A stretch of 44,013 nt of DNA from Vulcanimicrobiota bacterium (GTDB lineage Bacteria; Vulcanimicrobiota; Vulcanimicrobiia; Vulcanimicrobiales; Vulcanimicrobiaceae): NCBI GenBank assembly GCA_019232905.1, contig JAFANA010000116.1, forward strand, positions 1 to 44,013, read 5' to 3'. The notes beneath the pieces were generated by a model. It was not told the DNA's origin. It searched no databases and saw nothing but the letters and a program-made list of their open reading frames with translations. Shown piece by piece: positions 25,279 to 31,680 of the stretch; positions within the stretch are counted from its first letter, which is position 1, and each line of letters begins with the position of its first letter. A program made the position numbers and the translations under genes.

Positions 25279-25451
25279 ATTTGAAAGTCCAGTCGTAGGA
25301 GTTTACGAAGATTCAGATGCAGCATGAGCGCCTCTGCAATAAGTTGTTCGGTTTCCTGCAAGTCGCTACCGGCTGCGACGCAGCCCGGCACCTCAGGCGA
25401 ATGAGCGCAGAACCCTGTGTCGGTCTTATAGATCTCAACGTGTAGTTTCAT
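25269..25451 (-). CDS. Orphan HicB-like protein
   Basis: A 60-residue protein with the HicB antitoxin fold signature: a short N-terminal strand (LHVEIYKTDTGF), SPEVPGCVAAGS and a helix EQLIAEALMLHL. HicB antitoxins normally accompany a HicA mRNA-cleaving toxin; no hicA fits in the 107 bases upstream, and trmFO follows at once. The C-terminal DNA-binding domain of longer HicB proteins is absent. Members of this short, toxin-less group are common and of unknown role. ATG 25451 has GGGG eight bases upstream. It sits between topA and trmFO, overlapping trmFO by 10 bases. Confidence 0.75.
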   Translation of the reverse strand: MKLHVEIYKTDTGFCAHSPEVPGCVAAGSDLQETEQLIAEALMLHLNLRKLLRLDFQICA

Positions 25452-25508
25452 TGCAATAGCCCCGCTATAATCTTCACCGGCACGCTAGTGCAATACCGGC
25501 GATACGCC

Positions 25509-25533
25509 CCTTCGACAAGCTCAGGGTGACACG
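25509..25533 (-). repeat. Dispersed 25-base repeat, intergenic copy
   Basis: Inverted relative to the trmFO copy with one mismatch. It lies in the 107-base gap between the topA stop and the hicB-like gene. Confidence 0.85.
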
Positions 25534-25558
25534 AACGCCGCACCCATGCGACGCGAAC

Positions 25559-27730
25559 CTAGACTTCGGCGAGTTCGCGTTCCTCGGTAGGTTCATCACC
25601 GGATTGGCCCTTGGCGAGCGATGAGACGTCGTGCTCCTTATTTGCGGAGCACTCGAGTTGCACGACGCCGCCGCGGCGCGTCTTGGCAACCACGTAGCTT
25701 CCGCAGACGGGGCACGGTTCCGGAATAACGCGGTCCCACGAAACGAAGTCGCACTTCGGGTAGTTCGCGCAGCCATAGAACGTGCGGCCCTTCTTCGAAC
25801 GCCGTTCGACGATCATGCCGCCGTCTTTGGGGCACTTCGCACCGGTGTCTTTGACGATCGGCTTCGTCGTCTTACATTCCGGATACCCGGTGCACGAAAT
25901 GAAGCGCCCGAAGCGTCCGGTCTTGATAACCATCGGACGGCTGCAGTTCGGACAAATCTCGTCCGTGGGCTCATCTTTGATTTCCAATCGCGGCAGCTTC
26001 TTCTCGGCCTCTTCGAGTTCGGTCGCGAACGGACCGTAGAAGTCGCGCAGAATCCGGACCCAGTCGTCGTTACCCTCGGCTACTTTATCGAGGCTGCCTT
26101 CCATACCGGCCGTGAACTTTAGGTCGACGATGTCTTTGAAATGCTCGGCGAGCAGATCGTTGACGGCGATACCGATGTCGGTCGGTTTAAAGCGCCGTTC
26201 TTCTTGCGTGACGTATCCGCGCGCTTGAATCGTGTCGACGATCGTCGAGTACGTCGACGGACGTCCGATGCCGTTTTCTTCCAGCGCTTTGACCAAGGTT
26301 GCTTCCGTGAAGCGCGGCGGCGGTTCGGTGAAGTGCTGCTTCGGTTCGAGCTTCGAGCAATCCAATGCATCCCGCTCGTTGAGCTCCGGTAACCGGACTT
26401 TGGCTTTGCCCTTTGCAGCGCCGTTGGCTTTCGCAGCGTCGCCTTCGGCTGCAGCCTCGTCGTCGCGCCCTTCTTCGTAGACTTTCGTGAAGCCGGCGAA
26501 TTTCACGACGCTGCCGGTTGCGCGGAACGTGTACTCACCAGCCGCGATATCGACCGTCGTCTGATCGAGTACGGCAGCGGCCATTTGCGACGCAACGAAG
26601 CGCTCCCAAATCAGCGTGTAGAGACGCAGTTCGTCTCGCTTGAGGACATGCGACACTGAGGCCGGGGTACGGAAGACCGACGTCGGGCGGATCGCTTCGT
26701 GCGCGTCCTGGGCACCTTCGCGAACTTTGTGCTGACGGCCGCCGTGGAATTCTTCGCCGTAGCTCGCGGCGATATATTCGCGGGCATGGTCGCGCGCCGC
26801 ATCGCTGATGCGCGTTGAGTCGGTACGCATGTAGGTGATGAGACCTTGCGTGCCCTCTTCGCCGCCGAGATCGACGCCTTCATACAGCGATTGCGCGATC
26901 TGCATCGTGCGGCGAACCCGCAGCCGCAGCTTGCGCGAAGCTTCCTGTTGGAGGGTCGAGGTCGTAAACGGAGCAGGCGCATTGCGCCGAACTTCGCGGC
27001 GCTTGACGGATGAAACGGTGAAGTCGGCGCCGTCGAGCGCGGCCAGAACCGAATCCGCTTCTTCCTTTTTAGTAATCTCGTATTTCTCACCGCGGCGCGC
27101 GACGAGTTCGGCCGGGAAGACGAGCGCCGGATCGCGATGCGTCGAGAGATGTGCCGTCATCGACCAGTACTCGCGCGGAACGAACGCGTCGATTTCGCGC
27201 TCGCGGTCGACGATTAGGCGGACGGCAACCGATTGAACGCGGCCGGCGGAAAGACCGCCGCGGACCTTCGCCCACAGAAGCGGCGAGATTTTGTACCCGA
27301 CGAGACGATCGAGAATGCGGCGCGCCTGTTGCGCGTTTACGCGATCCATGTCGATCTGGTGCGGATGCTTGAGCGCGGCGAGCGCCGCGTCTTTGGTGAT
27401 CTCGTGGAGCTCGATGCGTTTCGGATTGTCGAGCTTCAGCAGTTCGGCGAGATGCCATGCGATCGCCTCACCTTCGCGATCGGGGTCGGTCGCGAGGTAC
27501 ACGTCACTCGCGCTTTTTACCGCGCTCTTGAGATCTTTGATGACGTCGCCTTTGCCCTTGATCGTCAGATACTTCGGGGTGAAGTCGTTCTCGACGTCCA
27601 CGCCCAGCGTACTCTTCGGAAGATCGCGCACGTGCCCGACCGACGCTTTGACAATATAGCGCGCCGGGAGAAACTTCTTGATCGTGCGGGCCTTGGTCGG
27701 CGACTCGACGATGATCAGGGGCTTTTTCAC
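25559..27730 (-). CDS. topA: DNA topoisomerase I
   Basis: Type IA topoisomerase that relaxes negative supercoils. The start is GTG 27730: the family N-terminus (KKPLIIVESPTKARTI) follows directly, and the frame upstream only translates the alternating GC-rich tract. It has 723 residues: a Toprim domain (about 1-120, with ATDPDREGEAIAWH), the catalytic Tyr in GLITYMRTDSTR, and three C-terminal zinc-finger modules of the C4 type (CPNC...C..C; CPKD...C..C, where the second Cys is Asp; CPVC...C). No ribosome site precedes the GTG, and a TATACT hexamer lies seven bases upstream, so the mRNA may be leaderless. It is divergent from an H1-like gene. Confidence 0.96.
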   Translation of the reverse strand: MKKPLIIVESPTKARTIKKFLPARYIVKASVGHVRDLPKSTLGVDVENDFTPKYLTIKGKGDVIKDLKSAVKSASDVYLATDPDREGEAIAWHLAELLKLDNPKRIELHEITKDAALAALKHPHQIDMDRVNAQQARRILDRLVGYKISPLLWAKVRGGLSAGRVQSVAVRLIVDREREIDAFVPREYWSMTAHLSTHRDPALVFPAELVARRGEKYEITKKEEADSVLAALDGADFTVSSVKRREVRRNAPAPFTTSTLQQEASRKLRLRVRRTMQIAQSLYEGVDLGGEEGTQGLITYMRTDSTRISDAARDHAREYIAASYGEEFHGGRQHKVREGAQDAHEAIRPTSVFRTPASVSHVLKRDELRLYTLIWERFVASQMAAAVLDQTTVDIAAGEYTFRATGSVVKFAGFTKVYEEGRDDEAAAEGDAAKANGAAKGKAKVRLPELNERDALDCSKLEPKQHFTEPPPRFTEATLVKALEENGIGRPSTYSTIVDTIQARGYVTQEERRFKPTDIGIAVNDLLAEHFKDIVDLKFTAGMEGSLDKVAEGNDDWVRILRDFYGPFATELEEAEKKLPRLEIKDEPTDEICPNCSRPMVIKTGRFGRFISCTGYPECKTTKPIVKDTGAKCPKDGGMIVERRSKKGRTFYGCANYPKCDFVSWDRVIPEPCPVCGSYVVAKTRRGGVVQLECSANKEHDVSSLAKGQSGDEPTEERELAEV

Positions 27731-27736
27731 GGGGTT

Positions 27737-27767
27737 CAGTATACTCCCGGGGTCAAGACCACGGCAA
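27737..27767 (-). promoter_or_regulatory. Putative leaderless promoter of topA
   Basis: On the minus strand TTGCCG (27767-27762) and TATACT (27743-27738) are 18 bases apart. Transcription should begin at about 27731, one base before the GTG start, which fits the lack of a ribosome site. The -10 region sits in a 14-base string shared with the fhaA upstream element. Confidence 0.55.
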
Positions 27768-27792
27768 ACTCCAGCCCCAAGACCCGGGGCCA

Positions 27793-27850
27793 ACGCGCGT
27801 ACGCGTACGCGCGCGTACACACGTGCGCGCATGTGTGCGTGCGCGCGCGT
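27793..27850. other. 58-bp strictly alternating purine-pyrimidine tract (Z-DNA-prone)
   Basis: All 58 bases alternate purine and pyrimidine without a break, mostly CG and TG/CA steps, the best sequence for left-handed Z-DNA under negative supercoiling. It lies between the divergent topA and H1-like genes and ends exactly one base before the H1-like -35 hexamer at 27851. It contains smaller palindromes such as ACGCGT and GTGCGCGCAT-type repeats. Confidence 0.9.
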
Positions 27851-27879
27851 TTGCATGATTTTCGAAAATCCTTTATAGT
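27851..27879 (+). promoter_or_regulatory. Sigma-70-type promoter of the H1-like gene
   Basis: TTGCAT (27851-27856) and TATAGT (27874-27879) are spaced by 17 bases, close to consensus. The spacer holds the perfect 14-base palindrome GATTTTCGAAAATC (27857-27870), a possible operator. The -35 directly abuts the Z-prone tract. Transcription should start near 27886, inside an inverted-repeat cluster. Confidence 0.7.
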
Positions 27880-27908
27880 GCGCTTAATAGCGCATTTAGT
27901 AATGCGCT
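27879..27908. promoter_or_regulatory. Alternating inverted repeats at the H1-like transcription start
   Basis: TGCGCT (27879-27884), AGCGCATT (27889-27896) and AATGCGCT (27901-27908) form two overlapping perfect inverted repeats, each with a 4-base spacer, that share the middle arm. As RNA they give mutually exclusive hairpins; as DNA they look like a tandem operator. The region is far more AT-rich than its surroundings. Confidence 0.55.
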
Positions 27909-27952
27909 GTCCGACTAACGCTTATCGTCCCCCGGGGGACGAGGAGGAATGA

Positions 27953-28357
27953 ATGGACTCCGATACCATGGTAAATGGTGAAACGATGGGCGAAGCCAAG
28001 AAGGCACGCCGCAAAACCAGCCGCCGTAAAGCAGCTGGTGGCCGCAAGAAAGCAACGCGCAAAGCCGCGGGCGGCCGCAAGAAGGCCACGCGTAAAGCCG
28101 CAGGCGGACGCAAAAAGGCTGCCGGCGGACGTAAGAAAGCCGCGGGCGGACGCAAAAAAGCGACGCGCAAAGGCGGACGCAAAAAGGCCGCCGGCGGACG
28201 TAAGAAAGCCGCAGGCGGACGCAAAAAAGCCGGACGCAAAAAAGCCGCAGGCGGACGCAAAAAGGCGACGCGTAAGGCCGCAGGCGGACGCAAAAAGGCC
28301 GCAGGCCGCAAAAAAGGCGCAGCTCGCAAGGGCGGCCGCCGCAAAAAAGCAGCCTAA
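27953..28357 (+). CDS. Histone H1-like Lys/Ala/Gly/Arg repeat protein
   Basis: Very basic 134-residue protein. After an acidic 14-residue start it consists of about a dozen imperfect repeats of the type KAAGGRKKA, with KKATRKA variants, ending RRKKAA. This resembles the C-terminal tail of histone H1, bacterial AlgP/Hc-type and HU tails, so it should bind and compact DNA non-specifically; there is no folded domain. ATG 27953 follows GAGGAGG with a 5-base spacer, an optimal ribosome site, consistent with high expression. It has a strong promoter and a strong terminator, and it is divergent from topA across the Z-prone tract. Repeat number probably varies between strains. Confidence 0.88.
   Translation: MDSDTMVNGETMGEAKKARRKTSRRKAAGGRKKATRKAAGGRKKATRKAAGGRKKAAGGRKKAAGGRKKATRKGGRKKAAGGRKKAAGGRKKAGRKKAAGGRKKATRKAAGGRKKAAGRKKGAARKGGRRKKAA
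28019..28340 (+). repeat. Tandem repeats encoding the basic tail
   Basis: Imperfect repeats of 15-24 bases built on GCAGGCGGACGCAAAAA. Synonymous differences between units (GGC/GGT, CGC/CGT, AAG/AAA) show these are not fresh duplications, although the middle units are nearly identical. Confidence 0.85.
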
Positions 28358-28374
28358 CTCCTAGGGCGATAAGC

Positions 28375-28409
28375 AATGAGGGCGACCACATCGGTCGCCC
28401 TCATTTTTT
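28375..28409 (+). terminator. Rho-independent terminator of the H1-like gene
   Basis: A 13-bp stem AATGAGGGCGACC (28375-28387) / GGTCGCCCTCATT (28393-28405) with a 5-base loop is followed by a T-run (28404-28409). It is 18 bases after the stop and also lies just beyond the stop of the convergent phosphoesterase gene, so it may serve both. Confidence 0.93.
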
Positions 28410-28420
28410 ACTTTCATTTC

Positions 28421-29206
28421 CTACGCGATTTGCTGTTCGTCGGAGCTTTCTAGACGCGCGATGTAGGTGCGCACTTCGGCGTTGAAATTCCACTCGTGCA
28501 ACAACATGCCGGCGGCTTCAACACCGATTCCCAAGCGCGACCGTCCGATCACGAATTGGGGCGACGTACTCGGCGCAGTGCATGCGACAGTGCCGTTCCA
28601 CGGGCGCATCAATACGGTGTGAACGTGACCGCTGATAATGCGCGCAATCTGCGGATGCGCGCGGACGATCTCGCCCAGGGCCTCGACGTTGACGAACCCG
28701 TGCGCATCCATCGCCGGCACGCCCGTGCGGAACGGCGGATGGTGCAGCGCCAAAATAGTCGGCCGGCGTGGGTGCGCCGAGAGTTCCGCGTCCAGCCACG
28801 CAAGCCGCTCGTGGTCGACGTAACCGCCGATATGCCGCGGATCGGTCGAGTCGAGGGCGATAATCCGCAGCGGCCACGCATCGAACGCATAACCCGCGTG
28901 GTTTTCGAACGTCGATAAATAACGATGATCGCGAAATGCTCTCCGTAGCGCTTCGCGATCATCGTGGTTTCCCGGGACCAAAAAATATGGGATTTCGAGC
29001 CGGTTGAGAATCGATCTGAGACGCCGGTACTCGTGCGGCGAGCCTCGTTCGGCGAGGTCCCCGGTGGCGAGTATGACGCCCGGCCGGGGATGCATTCGAT
29101 GCAATCGATCGATGGTTCGGCGCAGATAGTCGGCTGTGTTGGGCATGTAGTGCATCACATGTCCACGCCGTCGAATATGAAGATCCGATATTTGCGCGAC
29201 GATCAC
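28421..29206 (-). CDS. Metallophosphoesterase, CpdA-like (class III cyclic-nucleotide phosphodiesterase family)
   Basis: A 261-residue dinuclear-metal phosphoesterase. All ligand motifs are present: DLH (8-10), GD (49-50), GNHD (79-82), HHPP and GHVH. The overall pattern, with DSTDP and a GHVH near residue 190, matches the CpdA/Icc family that hydrolyses 3',5'-cAMP, although the family also includes other phosphodiesterases. If it degrades cAMP it could oppose the cyclic-nucleotide-gated MscS channel in this window; that is speculation. ATG 29206 is 35 bases downstream of the ABC ATPase gene on the same strand, likely the last gene of the dxs operon. Confidence 0.85.
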   Translation of the reverse strand: MIVAQISDLHIRRRGHVMHYMPNTADYLRRTIDRLHRMHPRPGVILATGDLAERGSPHEYRRLRSILNRLEIPYFLVPGNHDDREALRRAFRDHRYLSTFENHAGYAFDAWPLRIIALDSTDPRHIGGYVDHERLAWLDAELSAHPRRPTILALHHPPFRTGVPAMDAHGFVNVEALGEIVRAHPQIARIISGHVHTVLMRPWNGTVACTAPSTSPQFVIGRSRLGIGVEAAGMLLHEWNFNAEVRTYIARLESSDEQQIA

Positions 29207-29241
29207 GGTTTTCAGCGTACCGTGTGCCGGTTATACGCTGA

Positions 29242-30273
29242 TTAAGATTGGCTTACGACAACCGGGCCGTTCGTCAAGTTTGGCGCTTTGCCGCCGTGCT
29301 CTTCGACCCAATGGCACGCCGCGAAATGGCCGCTTCCGTACTCATTGAACGCCGGAACCTCCGTCCTGCAGCGATCGAATGCGACGGGGCAGCGCGTGTG
29401 AAAGCGGCAGCCCGACGGCGGATTCACGGGCGAGGGAATATCGCCGGTGAGCACGATGCGTCTGCGACGCACTTCGGCATCGGGATCCGGAATCGGAATG
29501 GCCGAGAGCAGCGCCTGCGTGTACGGATGCAGCGGGTTTTCGTAGAGCGAGTTGCGGTCCGCGAGTTCGACGAGCTTGCCGACGTACATGACGGCGACGC
29601 GCGTCGAGATGTGGCGGACCACCGAAAGATCGTGCGCGATGAAGAGGTACGTCAGGCCAAACTTCTGCTGCAAGTCTTCGAGCAGATTGATGACCTGCGC
29701 TTGAATCGAAACATCGAGCGCCGAGACGGGCTCGTCGCAGACGATGAACTTCGGATCGACCGCAAGCGCGCGGGCCACGCCGATACGCTGCCGTTGGCCG
29801 CCCGAGAATTCGTGCGGGAATCGATTGGCGTGATAGGGGCGCAGGCCGACCAGTTGGAGCAGCTCGCGAACGCGGTCGTCGACCTCTTTGCCCTTCGCAA
29901 GACCGTGAATGCGCAGCGGTTCGCCGACGATGTCGCCGACCGTCATGCGGGGGTTGAGCGATGCAAAGGGGTCTTGGAAGATGATCTGCATCTCGCGGCG
30001 CAGCTTGCGAATCTGCGACGCGTTCATTTTCGTGACGTCCTGGCCGTTGAAGCGGATCTCGCCTTTGGATTCGGTGAGCAGCCGCAGGATCAAACGTCCG
30101 ACCGTCGTTTTTCCGGAACCGGATTCGCCGACGAGGCCGAGCGTTTCACCGGGTGCGATCGTAAAATCGACACCGTCGACTGCTTTGACGTCGCCGACAT
30201 GGCGGGAGAACAGCCCCGCGTGGATCGGAAAGTATTTGTAGAGGTCGCGAACCTCGACGAGGGGTTGACTCAC
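29242..30273 (-). CDS. Oligopeptide/dipeptide ABC transporter ATPase (DppF/OppF type)
   Basis: Cytoplasmic nucleotide-binding subunit of a peptide importer. It has 343 residues, with Walker [10 protein letters not shown], the signature SGGQRQRIG, Walker [12 protein letters not shown] and the C-terminal oligopeptide-binding extension with the cysteine-containing segment CRFHTRCP that binds an Fe-S cluster in some relatives. GTG 30273 overlaps the stop of the previous gene (GTGA). No permease or binding-protein gene is nearby, so it must serve subunits encoded elsewhere. Confidence 0.92.
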   Translation of the reverse strand: MSQPLVEVRDLYKYFPIHAGLFSRHVGDVKAVDGVDFTIAPGETLGLVGESGSGKTTVGRLILRLLTESKGEIRFNGQDVTKMNASQIRKLRREMQIIFQDPFASLNPRMTVGDIVGEPLRIHGLAKGKEVDDRVRELLQLVGLRPYHANRFPHEFSGGQRQRIGVARALAVDPKFIVCDEPVSALDVSIQAQVINLLEDLQQKFGLTYLFIAHDLSVVRHISTRVAVMYVGKLVELADRNSLYENPLHPYTQALLSAIPIPDPDAEVRRRRIVLTGDIPSPVNPPSGCRFHTRCPVAFDRCRTEVPAFNEYGSGHFAACHWVEEHGGKAPNLTNGPVVVSQS

Positions 30274-31298
30274 GGTTGCTCCACCACAGGGGCAGTTCGG
30301 GCCTCGACGTGATCGGGGCGCTGGTCTTTAGCGCGCTCGTCGTAGAGGAAGCAACGCGCAACGTGCCCGTCGTCGAACGCGTACAGCGGCACGGGTTCGC
30401 TGCAAATCGGCATCGTGTACGCGCAGCGCGGCGAGAAGGCGCAGCCCGGCGGCATGTTGAGAAGATTCGGCGGCTGCCCTTTGATCGGTACGAGCCGTTC
30501 GTGTCCGGCCGCGTCCAGGCGCGGCAACGACGAAAGCAGGCCCTGCGTATACGGCATCTTCGGATTTTTGAAGATGTCCGCGGAGGTGCCGTATTCGACC
30601 ATGTTCCCACCGTACATCACGAGTACGTTTTTGCAGACTTCCGCGACGACGCCGAGATCGTGCGTGATCATGATGATCGCAGCACCGGTCTCCGCTTGCA
30701 TTTCGTTCATCAACTCGAGAATTTGCGCTTGAATCGTCACGTCGAGCGCGGTCGTCGGCTCGTCGGCGATCAGCAATTGCGGATTGCACGAGAGTGCCAT
30801 CGCGATCATGACGCGTTGGCGCATACCGCCGGAAAATTGGTGCGGATAGTCGTTCAGGCGCGCTTCGGGCGAAGGAATGCGGACCTTCTGCAGCATTTCG
30901 ATCGCTTTATCGCGCGCTTCGCGGCGGTTGTAGCCGAGGTGCAAACGCACGGCTTCCATGATCTGCTCGCCGATCGATAGCACCGGATTGAGCGACGTCA
31001 TGGGATCTTGGAAGATCATCGCGATCTGATGACCGCGGATCTTCCGCATCTCGGCTTCGCTCTTCTTCTGCAGATCTTCGCCGTTGAAGAAAATGCCGTC
31101 GCTCGTCACGCTCGCGTTGCGCGCGAGAAGGCGCATGATGGAGAGCGAGGTAACCGATTTGCCCGACCCCGATTCGCCGACGATGCCGAGCGTTTCACCG
31201 GAATTGAGGCTGAAAGAGAGACCGCTGACGGCCGTAACCGGGCCGTCTTCGGTACGAAACGTTGTGCGAAGATTTCTTACGTCGAGCAGGGCGCCCAA
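30270..31298 (-). CDS. Oligopeptide/dipeptide ABC transporter ATPase (DppD/OppD type)
   Basis: Partner of the DppF-type ATPase. It has 342 residues, with Walker [10 protein letters not shown], the signature SGGMRQRVM, Walker [12 protein letters not shown] and a C-terminal CAFSPRCAY segment. The start is a TTG at 31298, seven bases after secG, with only a distant GGGA as ribosome site. The two ATPases overlap and should form a heterodimer. Confidence 0.92.
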   Translation of the reverse strand: MGALLDVRNLRTTFRTEDGPVTAVSGLSFSLNSGETLGIVGESGSGKSVTSLSIMRLLARNASVTSDGIFFNGEDLQKKSEAEMRKIRGHQIAMIFQDPMTSLNPVLSIGEQIMEAVRLHLGYNRREARDKAIEMLQKVRIPSPEARLNDYPHQFSGGMRQRVMIAMALSCNPQLLIADEPTTALDVTIQAQILELMNEMQAETGAAIIMITHDLGVVAEVCKNVLVMYGGNMVEYGTSADIFKNPKMPYTQGLLSSLPRLDAAGHERLVPIKGQPPNLLNMPPGCAFSPRCAYTMPICSEPVPLYAFDDGHVARCFLYDERAKDQRPDHVEARTAPVVEQP

Positions 31299-31305
31299 GT
31301 GGTGT

Positions 31306-31680
31306 CTAGATTCCCGTCAGCGATAAAATGAAGGCCGTGATCACGAAGATTACGGCGGTAAAGCCAGTGACCCGTTGCAGCTGCTGATCCGCGCCGGGAC
31401 GCGCGTACGCGGATTCGACGCGTCCACCGATCGTGCCGGAGAGACCCTCTTGCTTCGTCGTCTGCATGGCGAGAAGCACGACGAGCGCGACGGCCGCGAT
31501 AATAAAGATCGCTGCGATCGTGTGCGTTGCCCAGCCAACATGCGCTTGAAACCATGTTTGCGTCATCTGCGGCGCGAGCGGCGCGTTGACGACGAGCGGC
31601 GATGCGTTGGCGTTGGGAACCGTCGTGACTTGGATCTGCGGTTTTGCGCTGGCGGCGGCCGCAGCGGCGGCGAGAATCAA
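31306..31680 (-). CDS. secG: Protein translocase subunit SecG
   Basis: Small auxiliary subunit of the SecYEG translocon. It has 124 residues, two membrane helices (about 52-70 and 103-120) and the SecG loop QTTKQEGLSGTIGG between them. An unusual N-terminal extension of about 50 residues, starting with a hydrophobic Ala run, precedes helix 1 and could be a third membrane-associated or signal-like segment. ATG 31680 overlaps the dxs stop (ATGA). Confidence 0.9.
   Translation of the reverse strand: MILAAAAAAASAKPQIQVTTVPNANASPLVVNAPLAPQMTQTWFQAHVGWATHTIAAIFIIAAVALVVLLAMQTTKQEGLSGTIGGRVESAYARPGADQQLQRVTGFTAVIFVITAFILSLTGI

Noticed and set aside
25269-25558. Complete hicAB toxin-antitoxin locus
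   Set aside because: The 107 bases upstream of the hicB-like gene hold a repeat copy and no hicA frame; trmFO follows downstream.
28019-28340. CRISPR array or variable-number locus
   Set aside because: Repeats are contiguous, in frame and without unique spacers; they encode protein.
27915-28391. Minus-strand Pro/Leu/Arg repeat proteins opposite the H1-like gene
   Set aside because: They are the antisense reading of the KAAGGRKKA repeats and lack ribosome sites; promoter, ribosome site and terminator all support the plus strand.
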